A stretch of 64,000 bases of DNA from Aliikangiella sp965214955. Its GTDB lineage: Bacteria > Pseudomonadota > Gammaproteobacteria > Enterobacterales > Kangiellaceae. The stretch is from NCBI GenBank assembly GCA_965214955.1, contig CBDCCU010000005.1:1-64000 (forward strand), read 5' to 3'. Made by a program: the position numbers and the translations under genes. The notes below the pieces were generated by a model that searched no databases, was not told the DNA's origin, and was given only the letters and a program-made list of their open reading frames with translations. Numbering within the stretch: position 1 is the stretch's first letter; each line of letters starts with the position of its first letter. Shown here piece by piece: positions 54,980-63,572 of this stretch.

Positions 54980-56722
54980 TTATTTTATTACTCCCCTATT
55001 TTTTTGAACATAAGTTAAATCAGCATCGGCACCTTCTTGTGGAATAACTGATAACTCTTCAAACAGTAAGCTGGGAATAATAAAAGAAGTTACATCATTT
55101 CCATTATTACCAATTCCTATAAAAAAACCTGAGCCCGGCTTTTTTGCTGGTGCATGATACACTTGATGATCATCACCTGCGGCAATAATGTCTTTAAAAG
55201 ATCGAATATCAAAATTGGGAATTTGTAGCTGGCGAATAAGTTCTTTTTTGCCATTTTTAAAAAGTTTATAAGCCGTTAATCCATTAAGTGTTAATCCTTT
55301 GGCACCACCAAAAATAATGCTACTACTAGGACGGTTAAGACGGCTAAATCCACTGTCAATTTTTTCAACAACAATGGCATAGTCTAGTTCTAACTCTTCA
55401 CTGGTAATAAACATTTCTTCTAATAGCCGCTCTTCGCTCAATGGAGCTTTAGAATTTAAAATCATATTGCTGGCAGTAATGCCACCATTAAGGCTATTAC
55501 CCGCAGTCACTTCAACTTCTGAAATTGGCGTACGAGCCGATAACAAATTAATTAAACGCCCATTTTTAACCAGTGTCTTATTTTCTGCTTTAACACCTTG
55601 ATCGTCGTATTCAAAACTTCCTAGCAGATCTTGCCCTTTATATTGAGTTAGCAATGGATTATCGCTTAAAGTAAAACCTCTTGGCAGCACTCGTTGTTTG
55701 ATTTTTTTTTGCATGGTATTAACCGAAAAACCTTGAATGCTTACTGTTTGATCTTTTTCTGGTGCTCTATAAGCAACCGCTTGATTTGCGAAAGTTTGAC
55801 GCACTAACTCTGCCGCAGCTTGGGGCTTAAAAAGAATAGGACCAACATAAGGTTTTAATTTTGGTTGTTGAGTCCGTTGAGCAAAGGTTTGGTAAAATTG
55901 TTTTGCTTGGTTTTTAAGTGATTCTAAGCTAGGAAAACCTTCTGAGTTTTGAGAATAAATAAAGGCTTCATCAAATAAAGATTCGCCATCTTCAGTTTGA
56001 GCTTCTGCTCGCATTAATATTCGGCTCATAGAATCATTACGACTTATTTTTCTTCCTTCGCTATCAACAATTCTTGTATAAGAATCGAGATGCCGCCAAT
56101 CTATTTCTGACAGATCAATTTCAGAATGTTGCGTGCCTATGGCAGATAGTGATTTTATGATTAAAGAGAGTTCGTTAGCATTCACATCTGAAAATTGCTG
56201 TTTTTTAACATCAACGATTGGCTTAACTTGTAAAAAATCATCTTGTCTATCTTGATTATTTTTATTGGCTAGTAATGCTTTTTTCTTCGCTAAATTCTGT
56301 ACTGCTTTTTTATAAGCACTATCGGTAGCTAACCAAATTTTGCGTCTAATTTCGGTGTAGTCAGCATCTATGGGTAAAGCAACTTGGCTATTAAAGTTAA
56401 GTAAACTGGAAACTCGCCTAAAAACAAGATCAAAAACATTTGAGCTATCTAAATGATAATCTCCTACTCGCAAATCAACAATAAGCTTTCTTTGTTTGCT
56501 TTGAGATTGTGATAGCACCGCACCTAAACTGGCTGAGGTATAAAAAGTTGAGCTATCAACAATTCGATAAGCTATATAATAAGGCTTATTAAAAGTATCA
56601 AATTTTAGATCATTCATCGAGCGATTAAGCTCATCTTGCATTGCCCTAAAAATTATTGTGTCATTAGCAAAAGTGCTCATACTTAAAAAGCTTAATATCA
56701 ATCCTAAAGCTAGTTTTTTCAT
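54980..56722 (-). CDS. exported TldE/PmbA-like protein
   Basis: This 580-residue protein has a signal peptide (MKKLALGLILSFLSMSTFA). Its C-terminal half has the TldE/PmbA pattern: GFTLSDNPLLTQYKGQDLLG, FEYDDQGVKAENKTLVKNG, TAGNSLNGGITASNMIL and SSIIFGGAKGLTLNGL. The HExxxH metal site is absent, as in the non-catalytic TldE partner. The start overlaps the end of the preceding TldD-like gene by one base. Together they look like a periplasmic version of the cytoplasmic TldD/TldE protease that degrades unfolded peptides. About 300 N-terminal residues are unlike standard TldE. Confidence 0.78.
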   Translation of the reverse strand: MKKLALGLILSFLSMSTFANDTIIFRAMQDELNRSMNDLKFDTFNKPYYIAYRIVDSSTFYTSASLGAVLSQSQSKQRKLIVDLRVGDYHLDSSNVFDLVFRRVSSLLNFNSQVALPIDADYTEIRRKIWLATDSAYKKAVQNLAKKKALLANKNNQDRQDDFLQVKPIVDVKKQQFSDVNANELSLIIKSLSAIGTQHSEIDLSEIDWRHLDSYTRIVDSEGRKISRNDSMSRILMRAEAQTEDGESLFDEAFIYSQNSEGFPSLESLKNQAKQFYQTFAQRTQQPKLKPYVGPILFKPQAAAELVRQTFANQAVAYRAPEKDQTVSIQGFSVNTMQKKIKQRVLPRGFTLSDNPLLTQYKGQDLLGSFEYDDQGVKAENKTLVKNGRLINLLSARTPISEVEVTAGNSLNGGITASNMILNSKAPLSEERLLEEMFITSEELELDYAIVVEKIDSGFSRLNRPSSSIIFGGAKGLTLNGLTAYKLFKNGKKELIRQLQIPNFDIRSFKDIIAAGDDHQVYHAPAKKPGSGFFIGIGNNGNDVTSFIIPSLLFEELSVIPQEGADADLTYVQKNRGVIK

Positions 56723-58425
56723 TATTTTTCTCCCTGTAGTTGATATTCTTGATCATCAAGCACGGGCTTTAAAATAGGTGGACGATTAAACGATTTTGGT
56801 TTTCTTTGCACTTCAATTTTTGACAGTAAAATTGGCGGAGAAGCTAATGCCGCAGGAACAAACCCCGACTCGGCACCACATGCACCATTAAACACACTGT
56901 ACTCATCACCAACACCAAGAATTTCTTCAAACACGGTTAATGGCGTGCCAATAATATCTACGCCTCTAAAAAGTTCCTGCTTACCATCGGGATAAAGTTT
57001 ATACACTCTTATCGGCTTTACATTAAAAGCGTTAGGAGTTCCCCACGAGGTATAAGTAAAACCGCCTACAACATCGTCAAAAATTAAACCATATTCAAGA
57101 TTACGTTTTTTAACTTCGGCTAAAAGTTTTTGTTTTAATGCCTCATAAGTTTCGGGCTGAGCGGTTTCTACAACTAGATTAGACTGGCGAGAAGTTACGT
57201 TTCTACCTGCGGTTTTTCTTCCGTGTCCATTGGATTTTTCAAACCCTTCAACTAATGTTCTAGAAAGTAAAAAGTTTTTGAGAACCCCCTTTTCTACCAC
57301 TTTAACGGGTTGCCCTTTTACCCCTTGATTATCAAAACGATAGTGACCATTAAGCGCCTCACCATTAATTGTTTTTAACGTAGGATCAAAAGTCACATTA
57401 ATAGACTCATTGGTAATTTTTTTACCTAACTTATGTTTAAATGTTTTGGCATCTTCGGCATTTTTCATGCGTTGTGACTCAACCCTATGCCCTAGTATTT
57501 CATGAAATAAAACCCCACTGGCTTTGCCTGAAAAAATGGCTGGTCCAGAATAAGCGTTAAGTAAAGGTGCTTGGCGCAACTCTTCAACTTCGGCAATAAT
57601 TTTTTCTGCTTCAATTTTTAATGCTTTATCGGTAGGAAAATCATTGAGATCTCTGGTAAAAAATGTCCGATGTCTCGGAATTTCCATACCATCGTCAGCT
57701 TTTGAAACGATGGTTAGTGTTAAATAGTAAGACTTATCAAAATGCTGAATTTTTGTCCCTTCATTATTAACAAACCAACGCACCTCATTTTTAGCAACAA
57801 AGTTAGCATCTGCGCGATAAATATTGGCCTGAGACTTAAATGGTTTAGTTACATTTTTGATCCTTTCACGCCAATAATCTAAATCGAGCTTATCTTTATC
57901 AATTTCCTCAAAGTGAACTTCAACATCCGAGCTAGAAAAATCAGCCGAAGTATCTTCAGCCTCGGTTTGCATTTTATCGTTAGCTTTGGCAGTTAAGTAA
58001 TCTTTTTTTGCTTGTCGATAAGCACTTTCGGTTAAATACCAAATTCGATTTTTGAGTGGTGCTAGCTGATAATCAGTAGGAATACTCCTTGAGAAGCTTT
58101 GCCTGTTGTTACCAAAAAATGAATTATTTCTTAACGGGTGTGAGTTATCAAATTCATAACTACCTACTCTAACATCAACATCTAAAACTGCATTTTTAGC
58201 ATAGCTATTGCTTAGCAAACTACCAAACGAACTTGAAACTCGAACTGATTCTGTTTCGGTAATTTCGTAACTTGTATAATAAGGTGGTAGTTCTTGAGAC
58301 TGACTTGCTTTAGAAAAACTTTTGAGCTCTTCATCCATTATTTTTATTAAAACAGGCTCTGCAAAAGCCGCTGGTAAAAAAAAGAGTAAAGAAATAAGTA
58401 GTAGTTTATTTTTTATCAAAATCAA
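56722..58425 (-). CDS. exported TldD-like zinc metalloprotease
   Basis: This 567-residue protein has a signal peptide (MILIKNKLLLISLLFFLPAAFA). It carries the catalytic HEILGHRVE motif of the TldD HExxxH type, with the Cys ligand in FNGACGAESGF. Other TldD elements are FDNQGVKGQPVKVVEKG, LLSRTLVEGFEKSNGHGRK and FTYTSWGTPNAFNVKPI. The normal E. coli TldD is cytoplasmic, so the export signal is notable. It is upstream of, and overlaps, the TldE-like gene, and follows the DegQ-type gene in the same direction with a terminator between. Confidence 0.82.
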   Translation of the reverse strand: MILIKNKLLLISLLFFLPAAFAEPVLIKIMDEELKSFSKASQSQELPPYYTSYEITETESVRVSSSFGSLLSNSYAKNAVLDVDVRVGSYEFDNSHPLRNNSFFGNNRQSFSRSIPTDYQLAPLKNRIWYLTESAYRQAKKDYLTAKANDKMQTEAEDTSADFSSSDVEVHFEEIDKDKLDLDYWRERIKNVTKPFKSQANIYRADANFVAKNEVRWFVNNEGTKIQHFDKSYYLTLTIVSKADDGMEIPRHRTFFTRDLNDFPTDKALKIEAEKIIAEVEELRQAPLLNAYSGPAIFSGKASGVLFHEILGHRVESQRMKNAEDAKTFKHKLGKKITNESINVTFDPTLKTINGEALNGHYRFDNQGVKGQPVKVVEKGVLKNFLLSRTLVEGFEKSNGHGRKTAGRNVTSRQSNLVVETAQPETYEALKQKLLAEVKKRNLEYGLIFDDVVGGFTYTSWGTPNAFNVKPIRVYKLYPDGKQELFRGVDIIGTPLTVFEEILGVGDEYSVFNGACGAESGFVPAALASPPILLSKIEVQRKPKSFNRPPILKPVLDDQEYQLQGEK

Positions 58426-58452
58426 CTCCCTTTAATTATTTTGTTGGATATT

Positions 58453-58480
58453 AAAACGCCTCTTAAATAAAAGGCGTTTT
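58453..58480. terminator. rho-independent terminator
   Basis: AAAACGCCT (58453-58461) pairs with AGGCGTTTT (58472-58480) across a 10-base loop. It ends the leftward DegQ-type gene (stop at 58515) before the TldD-like gene. Confidence 0.85.
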
Positions 58481-58514
58481 ATTCAGTTATGTTAATATAT
58501 ACCCGAGATTCATT

Positions 58515-59879
58515 TTATCGAATAACCGTATAAAAAGAAGTTCGACCACGTCTTATTTTTAGTAGAATTTTTTCTTTATCTTGCCTTAATGCATTAGCAA
58601 ATTCTCTTAAAGATTCTACTCGCGTACGATTAACACTTAAAATCACATCTCCTGGTCGCAAGCCACTATAAGCGGCAGGAGAATATCGCTGCAATTCGGC
58701 AACAACAACACCACGAACTTTGTCATTTACTTCAAATCTTGCGCCTTCAAGTAAGGGATGATATTCACCATTAGCTAGCTCAGCATCCATTGGTTCGCCA
58801 ATTTCAATGGCATAAGTTTTTTCTTGGCTGCCACGCTTAACCGTTACTTCAACTTCATCACCAATTTTATGCGATCCGATTTGGCTGCGTAGTTGACCCG
58901 ATGAAGTGGTTTTTTCGCCATTAATGGCAACAATAATATCATCAGCTTGTAAACCGCCTTTTTCGGCAGTTGAGCCTTCTTCTATATTGGTAATTAACAC
59001 ACCTTGTTGTCCATTTTCTAAGCCAAATTCAATTTGCAAATCGACACTAATTTCTTGAATACCAATACCTAATCGACCACGTCTTACTTCACCAGAGTCT
59101 AAAATTTGCTCCATGCTAGCTTTAACCATATCAACAGGAATAGCAAAACCAATTCCTACATTACCACCAGCAGGGGCAATAATGGCGGTGTTAATTCCGA
59201 TTAACCTTCCATTTAAATCTACTAACGCGCCACCTGAATTTCCGGGGTTAATTGAAGCATCGGTTTGAATAAAGTTTTCATAGCCTTCTATGCCAAGTCC
59301 CGTTCTACCCAGCGCACTCACAATACCTGTAGTGACGGTTTGTCCTATGCCAAAAGGATTACCAATGGCTACCACAAAATCCCCCACATTAAGTTTGCTT
59401 GAGTTACCAATTGAAACCGATGCTAAATTTTTAGCCTCAATTTTTAATACCGCAACGTCTAAATCTGGGTCACTGCCTAGCACTTCGGCTTTAAAATGCC
59501 TGCCGTCAATTAGTGATACGCGCACTTCGTCCGAATTATTAATCACATGATGATTAGTGAGCACAATGCCTTCATTTGCATCAACAATCACCCCAGATCC
59601 CGCACTCATTTGACGTTTTTTAGGACGTTCATTTTGCGGCTGATCGGGAATATTAAAAAAGCGCCTAAAGAAAGGATCATTAAGCAAAGGGTTTTGACTT
59701 TGCTGTTGCTCAGAAAAAGTGGCAATGTTTACCACCGCAGGGTTCACTTTTTTAAGCATCGGTGATAGCGAAGGCAAATCATTACCTTGGCCATCTTTTA
59801 AGGGTAAAGACGCATTAACTTGAAATGCGATTAAAGTTGAAAAAATCACTGATATCCATCTAAAGGTAACAGCTCTCAT
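58515..59879 (-). CDS. degQ: periplasmic serine endoprotease, DegQ/DegP family
   Basis: DegQ degrades misfolded envelope proteins. I start at the Met at 59879 (MRAVTFRWISVIFSTLIAFQ), with GGAGG about seven bases upstream; this gives 454 residues. The catalytic triad lies in VLTNHHVINN, LDVAVLKI and NPGNSGGALV. Two PDZ domains follow (LGIGIQEIS, LRPGDVILSVNR). The LA loop is short, unlike DegP. The signal peptide ends near VNA. It may act with the exported TldD/E pair downstream. Confidence 0.93.
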   Translation of the reverse strand: MRAVTFRWISVIFSTLIAFQVNASLPLKDGQGNDLPSLSPMLKKVNPAVVNIATFSEQQQSQNPLLNDPFFRRFFNIPDQPQNERPKKRQMSAGSGVIVDANEGIVLTNHHVINNSDEVRVSLIDGRHFKAEVLGSDPDLDVAVLKIEAKNLASVSIGNSSKLNVGDFVVAIGNPFGIGQTVTTGIVSALGRTGLGIEGYENFIQTDASINPGNSGGALVDLNGRLIGINTAIIAPAGGNVGIGFAIPVDMVKASMEQILDSGEVRRGRLGIGIQEISVDLQIEFGLENGQQGVLITNIEEGSTAEKGGLQADDIIVAINGEKTTSSGQLRSQIGSHKIGDEVEVTVKRGSQEKTYAIEIGEPMDAELANGEYHPLLEGARFEVNDKVRGVVVAELQRYSPAAYSGLRPGDVILSVNRTRVESLREFANALRQDKEKILLKIRRGRTSFYTVIR

Positions 59880-60170
59880 AAAGTAACCTCCAATTATCAT
59901 TCTGTATTATCATTATCAGCAGCTACGACCTATAAAATGGCCGAAGGTTCACACTAAAGCGCTAAAATGAATGGGCTTAAATTGAAACATTTTATTTCTG
60001 GAGTGAATTTAGCTCACTTATGCCCAAATAAGGATTGTTTTGGCTGATTTCAAGGCTAATAAGCCTGACTTTTTTATTCTTTTTAAGCCAATGAATATGA
60101 TCTAACTCATAATATTGTTCGGCTAAATCCCTAAAATATGCAACAATTTAATAATAAATAGGTTTGCAAC

Positions 60171-60617
60171 ATGAAAAGAGTATTTTTAGGATTATGCATT
60201 GGTGCTCTACTTGGTTTTCCTTTTCTTGCTTATACTTTAAGTAGCAGTGAAAAAATCATTACGGTAAGCGTATCGGTTGATAAAAGCTTGGCTCAATCGG
60301 CCGAACCTAACTGGCCGCTTTATGTTTACGCTGCCCGACCTAATACTAGGCTTCCGTTATCTACTTTTAAGGGCAAATTTTCTGATCTGCCTTTAACCCT
60401 TACCCTTGATGAAACCATGTATCTACTACCTGAGCTGACATTAAAAGATGCTACTGAGGTTGTTGTTGTGGCAAAGGTGAGCAAAAATTTAGATCCGCAC
60501 AAAAAAACTAACAATGATTTAATTGGCTTTAGTTCGGTTTTATCTTTTAGTAATGGTAATCAGCAAGCTATTGATTTAAAAATTGACCAAAAAGATAAGC
60601 CGCCAGCCGATCAGTAG
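60171..60617 (+). CDS. stand-alone CcmI/CycH C-terminal-like domain
   Basis: This 148-residue exported or anchored protein has signal MKRVFLGLCIGALLGFPFLA. The rest matches the C-terminal domain of the cytochrome c maturation protein CcmI: VSVSVDKSLAQSAE, PLYVYAARPNTRLPLSTFKG, LPLTLTLDETMYLLPELTL and EVVVVAKVSKN. That domain holds apocytochrome for haem attachment. No other ccm genes are near, but cytochrome c subunits of cbb3 are in the window. The role is inferred from the domain likeness. Confidence 0.72.
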   Translation: MKRVFLGLCIGALLGFPFLAYTLSSSEKIITVSVSVDKSLAQSAEPNWPLYVYAARPNTRLPLSTFKGKFSDLPLTLTLDETMYLLPELTLKDATEVVVVAKVSKNLDPHKKTNNDLIGFSSVLSFSNGNQQAIDLKIDQKDKPPADQ

Positions 60618-60639
60618 TTTGTTAAGTAAACGGCTGATG

Positions 60640-61074
60640 CTATTTAATAACCTCAACAGCATCAGCCTCTATCTTTAAAATATTCTGCCTAATTTTTTCG
60701 GGGACAAGCGCCGTTTTATTATTGCTATAATCAAAATAAATAATCTCACCATTGCCTTCGGCAACCACTTTTCCCAATTTTTCACTTTCAACTAAATAAT
60801 TCATGGTAAAGCGTTTTTCGCGTAACACCAAAACTTGAGTGCTTATTTTAATGGTATCAGGATAAGTGAGTGGCAATAAATATCGACAGCTAGTTTCACC
60901 TAATATTGGACCAATATTTGTCTCTTGCATATATTGATTAATACCAGACTGATTAAAATATTCCATTCTTATGTTTTCAAAGTAGCGAAAATACACCGTA
61001 TTATTAATATGATTAAACGCATCCATATCTCCCCAAATAATCGACTGGTTAATACTAACATTTAAATCATTCAT
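60640..61074 (-). CDS. YbgC/4HBT-like acyl-CoA thioesterase
   Basis: This 144-residue hot-dog fold protein has the pattern WGDMDAFNHINNTVYFRYFE, with the Asp and His-Asn of the 4-hydroxybenzoyl-CoA thioesterase family, and ILGETSCRYLLPLTYPDTI. It is the last gene of a three-gene run with the SGNH hydrolase and zinc peptidase, and its ATG overlaps the hydrolase stop by 8 bp. The acyl-CoA substrate is unknown. Confidence 0.87.
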   Translation of the reverse strand: MNDLNVSINQSIIWGDMDAFNHINNTVYFRYFENIRMEYFNQSGINQYMQETNIGPILGETSCRYLLPLTYPDTIKISTQVLVLREKRFTMNYLVESEKLGKVVAEGNGEIIYFDYSNNKTALVPEKIRQNILKIEADAVEVIK

Positions 61075-61708
61075 TACTGTTTAACTCCGCTAAAAGTTGT
61101 TTTTTAACCAACTCAAAAAGTTGTTGATGTCCAAGAGAACTTAAATGAACTTTATCATCGGCTCGAAGCTCTTGATTTTCATCTGTTTGTTTAAAAACAC
61201 TATACCAATCAATAGCATAGGCATTACTTTTCTGACAAAGCTGTTTTATCAGTTCATTGTATGCTTCTACATCATTCTTGTTACGAACAATATTATGTTG
61301 ATCGATATTTCCGTCCAGCTCATCTAAAAGCGGAGGCATATTAATAACAAAGATCTGAGCATTAACCGAATGAAGATAATCAAAAGCCGACTGTAAATTC
61401 CTTGTAAAATATTTAAGTGGTACTAAGTTCTTATTTTTATGGATTTTAATATCGTTATAACCATACTGTAAAAATACAACTAATTGATTATTTTTTAAGT
61501 TTCTTCGACCAACCTCGTTTTGAAGCCTTTGGCAAAGCCCATCGGTTGTTTCACTAGCAATGCCTAAGTTATAAACCAAGTTTGTTAAATATGGTCGGTT
61601 AGCTTGCTCTTGCATAAAAAATTGCTTTAAGCGCTCTACCCAGCCTCCTTGTGATAGATCTTTTTCGCCATAAGTAAAACTGTCACCAAAACATAAAATT
61701 GTTTGCAC
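61067..61708 (-). CDS. SGNH/GDSL-family hydrolase
   Basis: The start is probably the GTG at 61708 (MQTILCFGDSFTYGEK), with AAGGGA nearby as ribosome site. This gives 213 residues; longer frames run into the preceding gene. Block I is CFGDSFTYG, block III is YGYNDI and block V is DKVHLSSLGHQ, supplying the Ser, Gly/Asn and Asp-His of the family. It lacks a signal peptide. It overlaps the thioesterase gene and starts 14 bp after the zinc peptidase. Confidence 0.87.
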   Translation of the reverse strand: MQTILCFGDSFTYGEKDLSQGGWVERLKQFFMQEQANRPYLTNLVYNLGIASETTDGLCQRLQNEVGRRNLKNNQLVVFLQYGYNDIKIHKNKNLVPLKYFTRNLQSAFDYLHSVNAQIFVINMPPLLDELDGNIDQHNIVRNKNDVEAYNELIKQLCQKSNAYAIDWYSVFKQTDENQELRADDKVHLSSLGHQQLFELVKKQLLAELNSNE

Positions 61709-61722
61709 GATTATTCCCTTAG

Positions 61723-62415
61723 TTATCTCAATGCACGCAAAATGACTAACCAACGCCATAAATTTAAAACATCGGCTAGTGCCGCAGCAACGTAAGTGAG
61801 GGCGCAGGCGCGTAAAATGGTTTGAATAGACGATAAATAAGCGCTAGGCACATAATCGCCTTGTTTTAAAATGGGTAAGGCTTTGTTAAAACTAGCATCC
61901 CACTCTTCTGGCAATATTGCTGCATAGGCCAATACCGAGATCAATAGTGTCATTAAACCAATTGCGCCGCTAATAATCATTAGGTGTGGCACTTTTATAA
62001 TAATTGCTATCAAAGGTAGCGCAACTAATATACTCGCTCCAAGTCTTTGCAATTGATGTGCTTTCTTTAGGTATTTTCTGCGTAAAAAACTTACCCGCTC
62101 TTTACGATTAAACTGAATGGCATGACCCACTTCATGGGCAGCAACCGCAATAGAAGTAAGTGACTTACCATTGAGATAGCTTGGGCTTAATCTTACCGTA
62201 TTTGATTCAGGATCGTAGTGATCAGCTCCCTCTTGGGCGGCCTCTAATTGAACATGAGAAAGTTCAAATCGGTCGAGTAAATGACGTGCCAACTCTCCTC
62301 CTGTTCCGGGCATACCATCAAGCGGCTGATGATGTTTTGCCAATATGTGTTTTACCCACCATTGCGGAGCAAAAATTAACACAACTAACAATATTCCAAT
62401 AATAACCAATAACAT
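61723..62415 (-). CDS. membrane zinc metallopeptidase (YugP-like, Zn_peptidase_2)
   Basis: This 230-residue membrane protein begins with a helix (MLLVIIGILLVVLIFAPQWW), has the zinc motif AAHEVGHAIQ near 93 and a paired helical region (about 120-165). LPEEWDASFNKALPIL is conserved in the family. It is the first gene of the run towards the SGNH hydrolase and thioesterase. The MITE-like element begins about 50 bp upstream of its start. Confidence 0.88.
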   Translation of the reverse strand: MLLVIIGILLVVLIFAPQWWVKHILAKHHQPLDGMPGTGGELARHLLDRFELSHVQLEAAQEGADHYDPESNTVRLSPSYLNGKSLTSIAVAAHEVGHAIQFNRKERVSFLRRKYLKKAHQLQRLGASILVALPLIAIIIKVPHLMIISGAIGLMTLLISVLAYAAILPEEWDASFNKALPILKQGDYVPSAYLSSIQTILRACALTYVAAALADVLNLWRWLVILRALR

Positions 62416-62464
62416 AAAAAATTAATTCCCAAGCTTAATTCCATTAAATTAGCTAAACTGTTTA

Positions 62465-62732
62465 ATATACCTGTTATTCTTCAAGATGCTTGTTTCAGTG
62501 TTCAGCCAAAAAGTTTGAACAAGGCGCAGCTTGCAGGAAATGGCAAGCCCTTTTCAAAAGCTGTAACGCAGTGCAAGCTTTTTGGCTGAGCACCCGAAGG
62601 GCAAGGCAGTAAGCCATCATATCTTTCGTTATCAATGCTTGAATTAGAATGACTAATCCTGCGCACTGATGCCTCAAATAGGATGGCTTACTGACTTGCT
62701 GAATCATGCATCTTGGAGAAAAACAGGTATAT
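62465..62732. mobile_element. MITE-like element, 268 bp with 34-bp terminal inverted repeats
   Basis: The left end (62465-62498, starting ATATACCTGTTATTCTTC) and the right end (62699-62732) are inverted repeats matching at about 30 of 34 positions. Inside, CAGCCAAAAAG (62503-62513) and CTTTTTGGCTG (62578-62588) form another stem. No transposase fits in the element; a 103-codon minus frame across it is probably spurious. The inner 46 bp at 62669-62714 is shared with 17544-17589. I see no clear target duplication. The rest of the gap 62416-62841 is AT-rich. Confidence 0.75.
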
Positions 62733-62841
62733 ATGCCCGTTAAAATATTACAAGCTTCTTCAAGCAATGTATAATCTGGTCTAATCAGTCTGTTGTAATA
62801 CAGCAATCTGCCATAAACAATGCCCCGAAAGGAGAGCCTAC

Positions 62842-63519
62842 GTGAATGTAGTTGAGTTTATTCGAGAAAAAAAGCAAAAAATACAGCAAAATAATGCCGA
62901 ATTTAGAGCCAAAATAGAACCTCAATTGAAAAACTTGTCTGAGCTTATCACTAAAAGAATAGACAACACCATGAATAACCCTTGGATTTCAAGGTTTAGA
63001 CCTTCTGAAACTCAAGAAGAAGAAACGCCACCTCAACCTTTGGTATTGGCTCCAGAGGCTGCTAAGTTTTATCAAAAATTGCAACAACAACTTGGGGAAG
63101 AAACCTTTGTTGGTGAATGGTATACCGTTGATCAAAAATGTATTGATCAATTTGCGGCGGTTACTCAAGATCAACAATGGATCCATACCGATCCAGAACG
63201 TGCCGCTAAAGAATCTCCCTTTAAATCAACCATTGCTCATGGCTTTTTAACTTTGTCACTACTACCTATGCTCACCGAAGCAGTCGATGAAGCGAAAAAC
63301 CCTTATCCCGAAGCCAAAATGGCGGTTAATTATGGACTAAACCAAGTAAGATTTCCCTATCCAGTAAGATCGGGCTCTAGAGTAAGAGCCCATACTAAAC
63401 TTATTGAGCTTTCACCAATGCGTAAAAGTATAGAGCTAGTAAACGAAGTCAGTATCGAAATTGAAAACAGCAAACGCCTTGCTTGTGTTGCAGAAACCGT
63501 ATTAAGGTTATACTTTTAA
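62842..63519 (+). CDS. MaoC-like acyl-CoA dehydratase with N-terminal extension
   Basis: This 225-residue protein starts with GTG, with AAAGGAG 8-14 bases upstream. The N-terminal 85 residues are helical and charged (FIREKKQKIQQNNAEFRAKI). The rest is a MaoC hot-dog domain with FAAVTQDQQWIHTDPERAA and STIAHGFLTLSLLP, the R-hydratase motif. RVRAHTKLIELSP is also conserved. It probably hydrates enoyl-CoA. The next gene follows after 53 bp. Confidence 0.86.
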   Translation: MNVVEFIREKKQKIQQNNAEFRAKIEPQLKNLSELITKRIDNTMNNPWISRFRPSETQEEETPPQPLVLAPEAAKFYQKLQQQLGEETFVGEWYTVDQKCIDQFAAVTQDQQWIHTDPERAAKESPFKSTIAHGFLTLSLLPMLTEAVDEAKNPYPEAKMAVNYGLNQVRFPYPVRSGSRVRAHTKLIELSPMRKSIELVNEVSIEIENSKRLACVAETVLRLYF

Positions 63520-63572
63520 TCAGCCTGACTTTTAACCAACCTGATTTTAACCAACCTGCACAAGGCACTGTA

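Noticed and set aside
62495..62806. 103-codon minus frame across the MITE-like element
   Set aside because: It runs across both terminal repeats and has no recognisable protein features.
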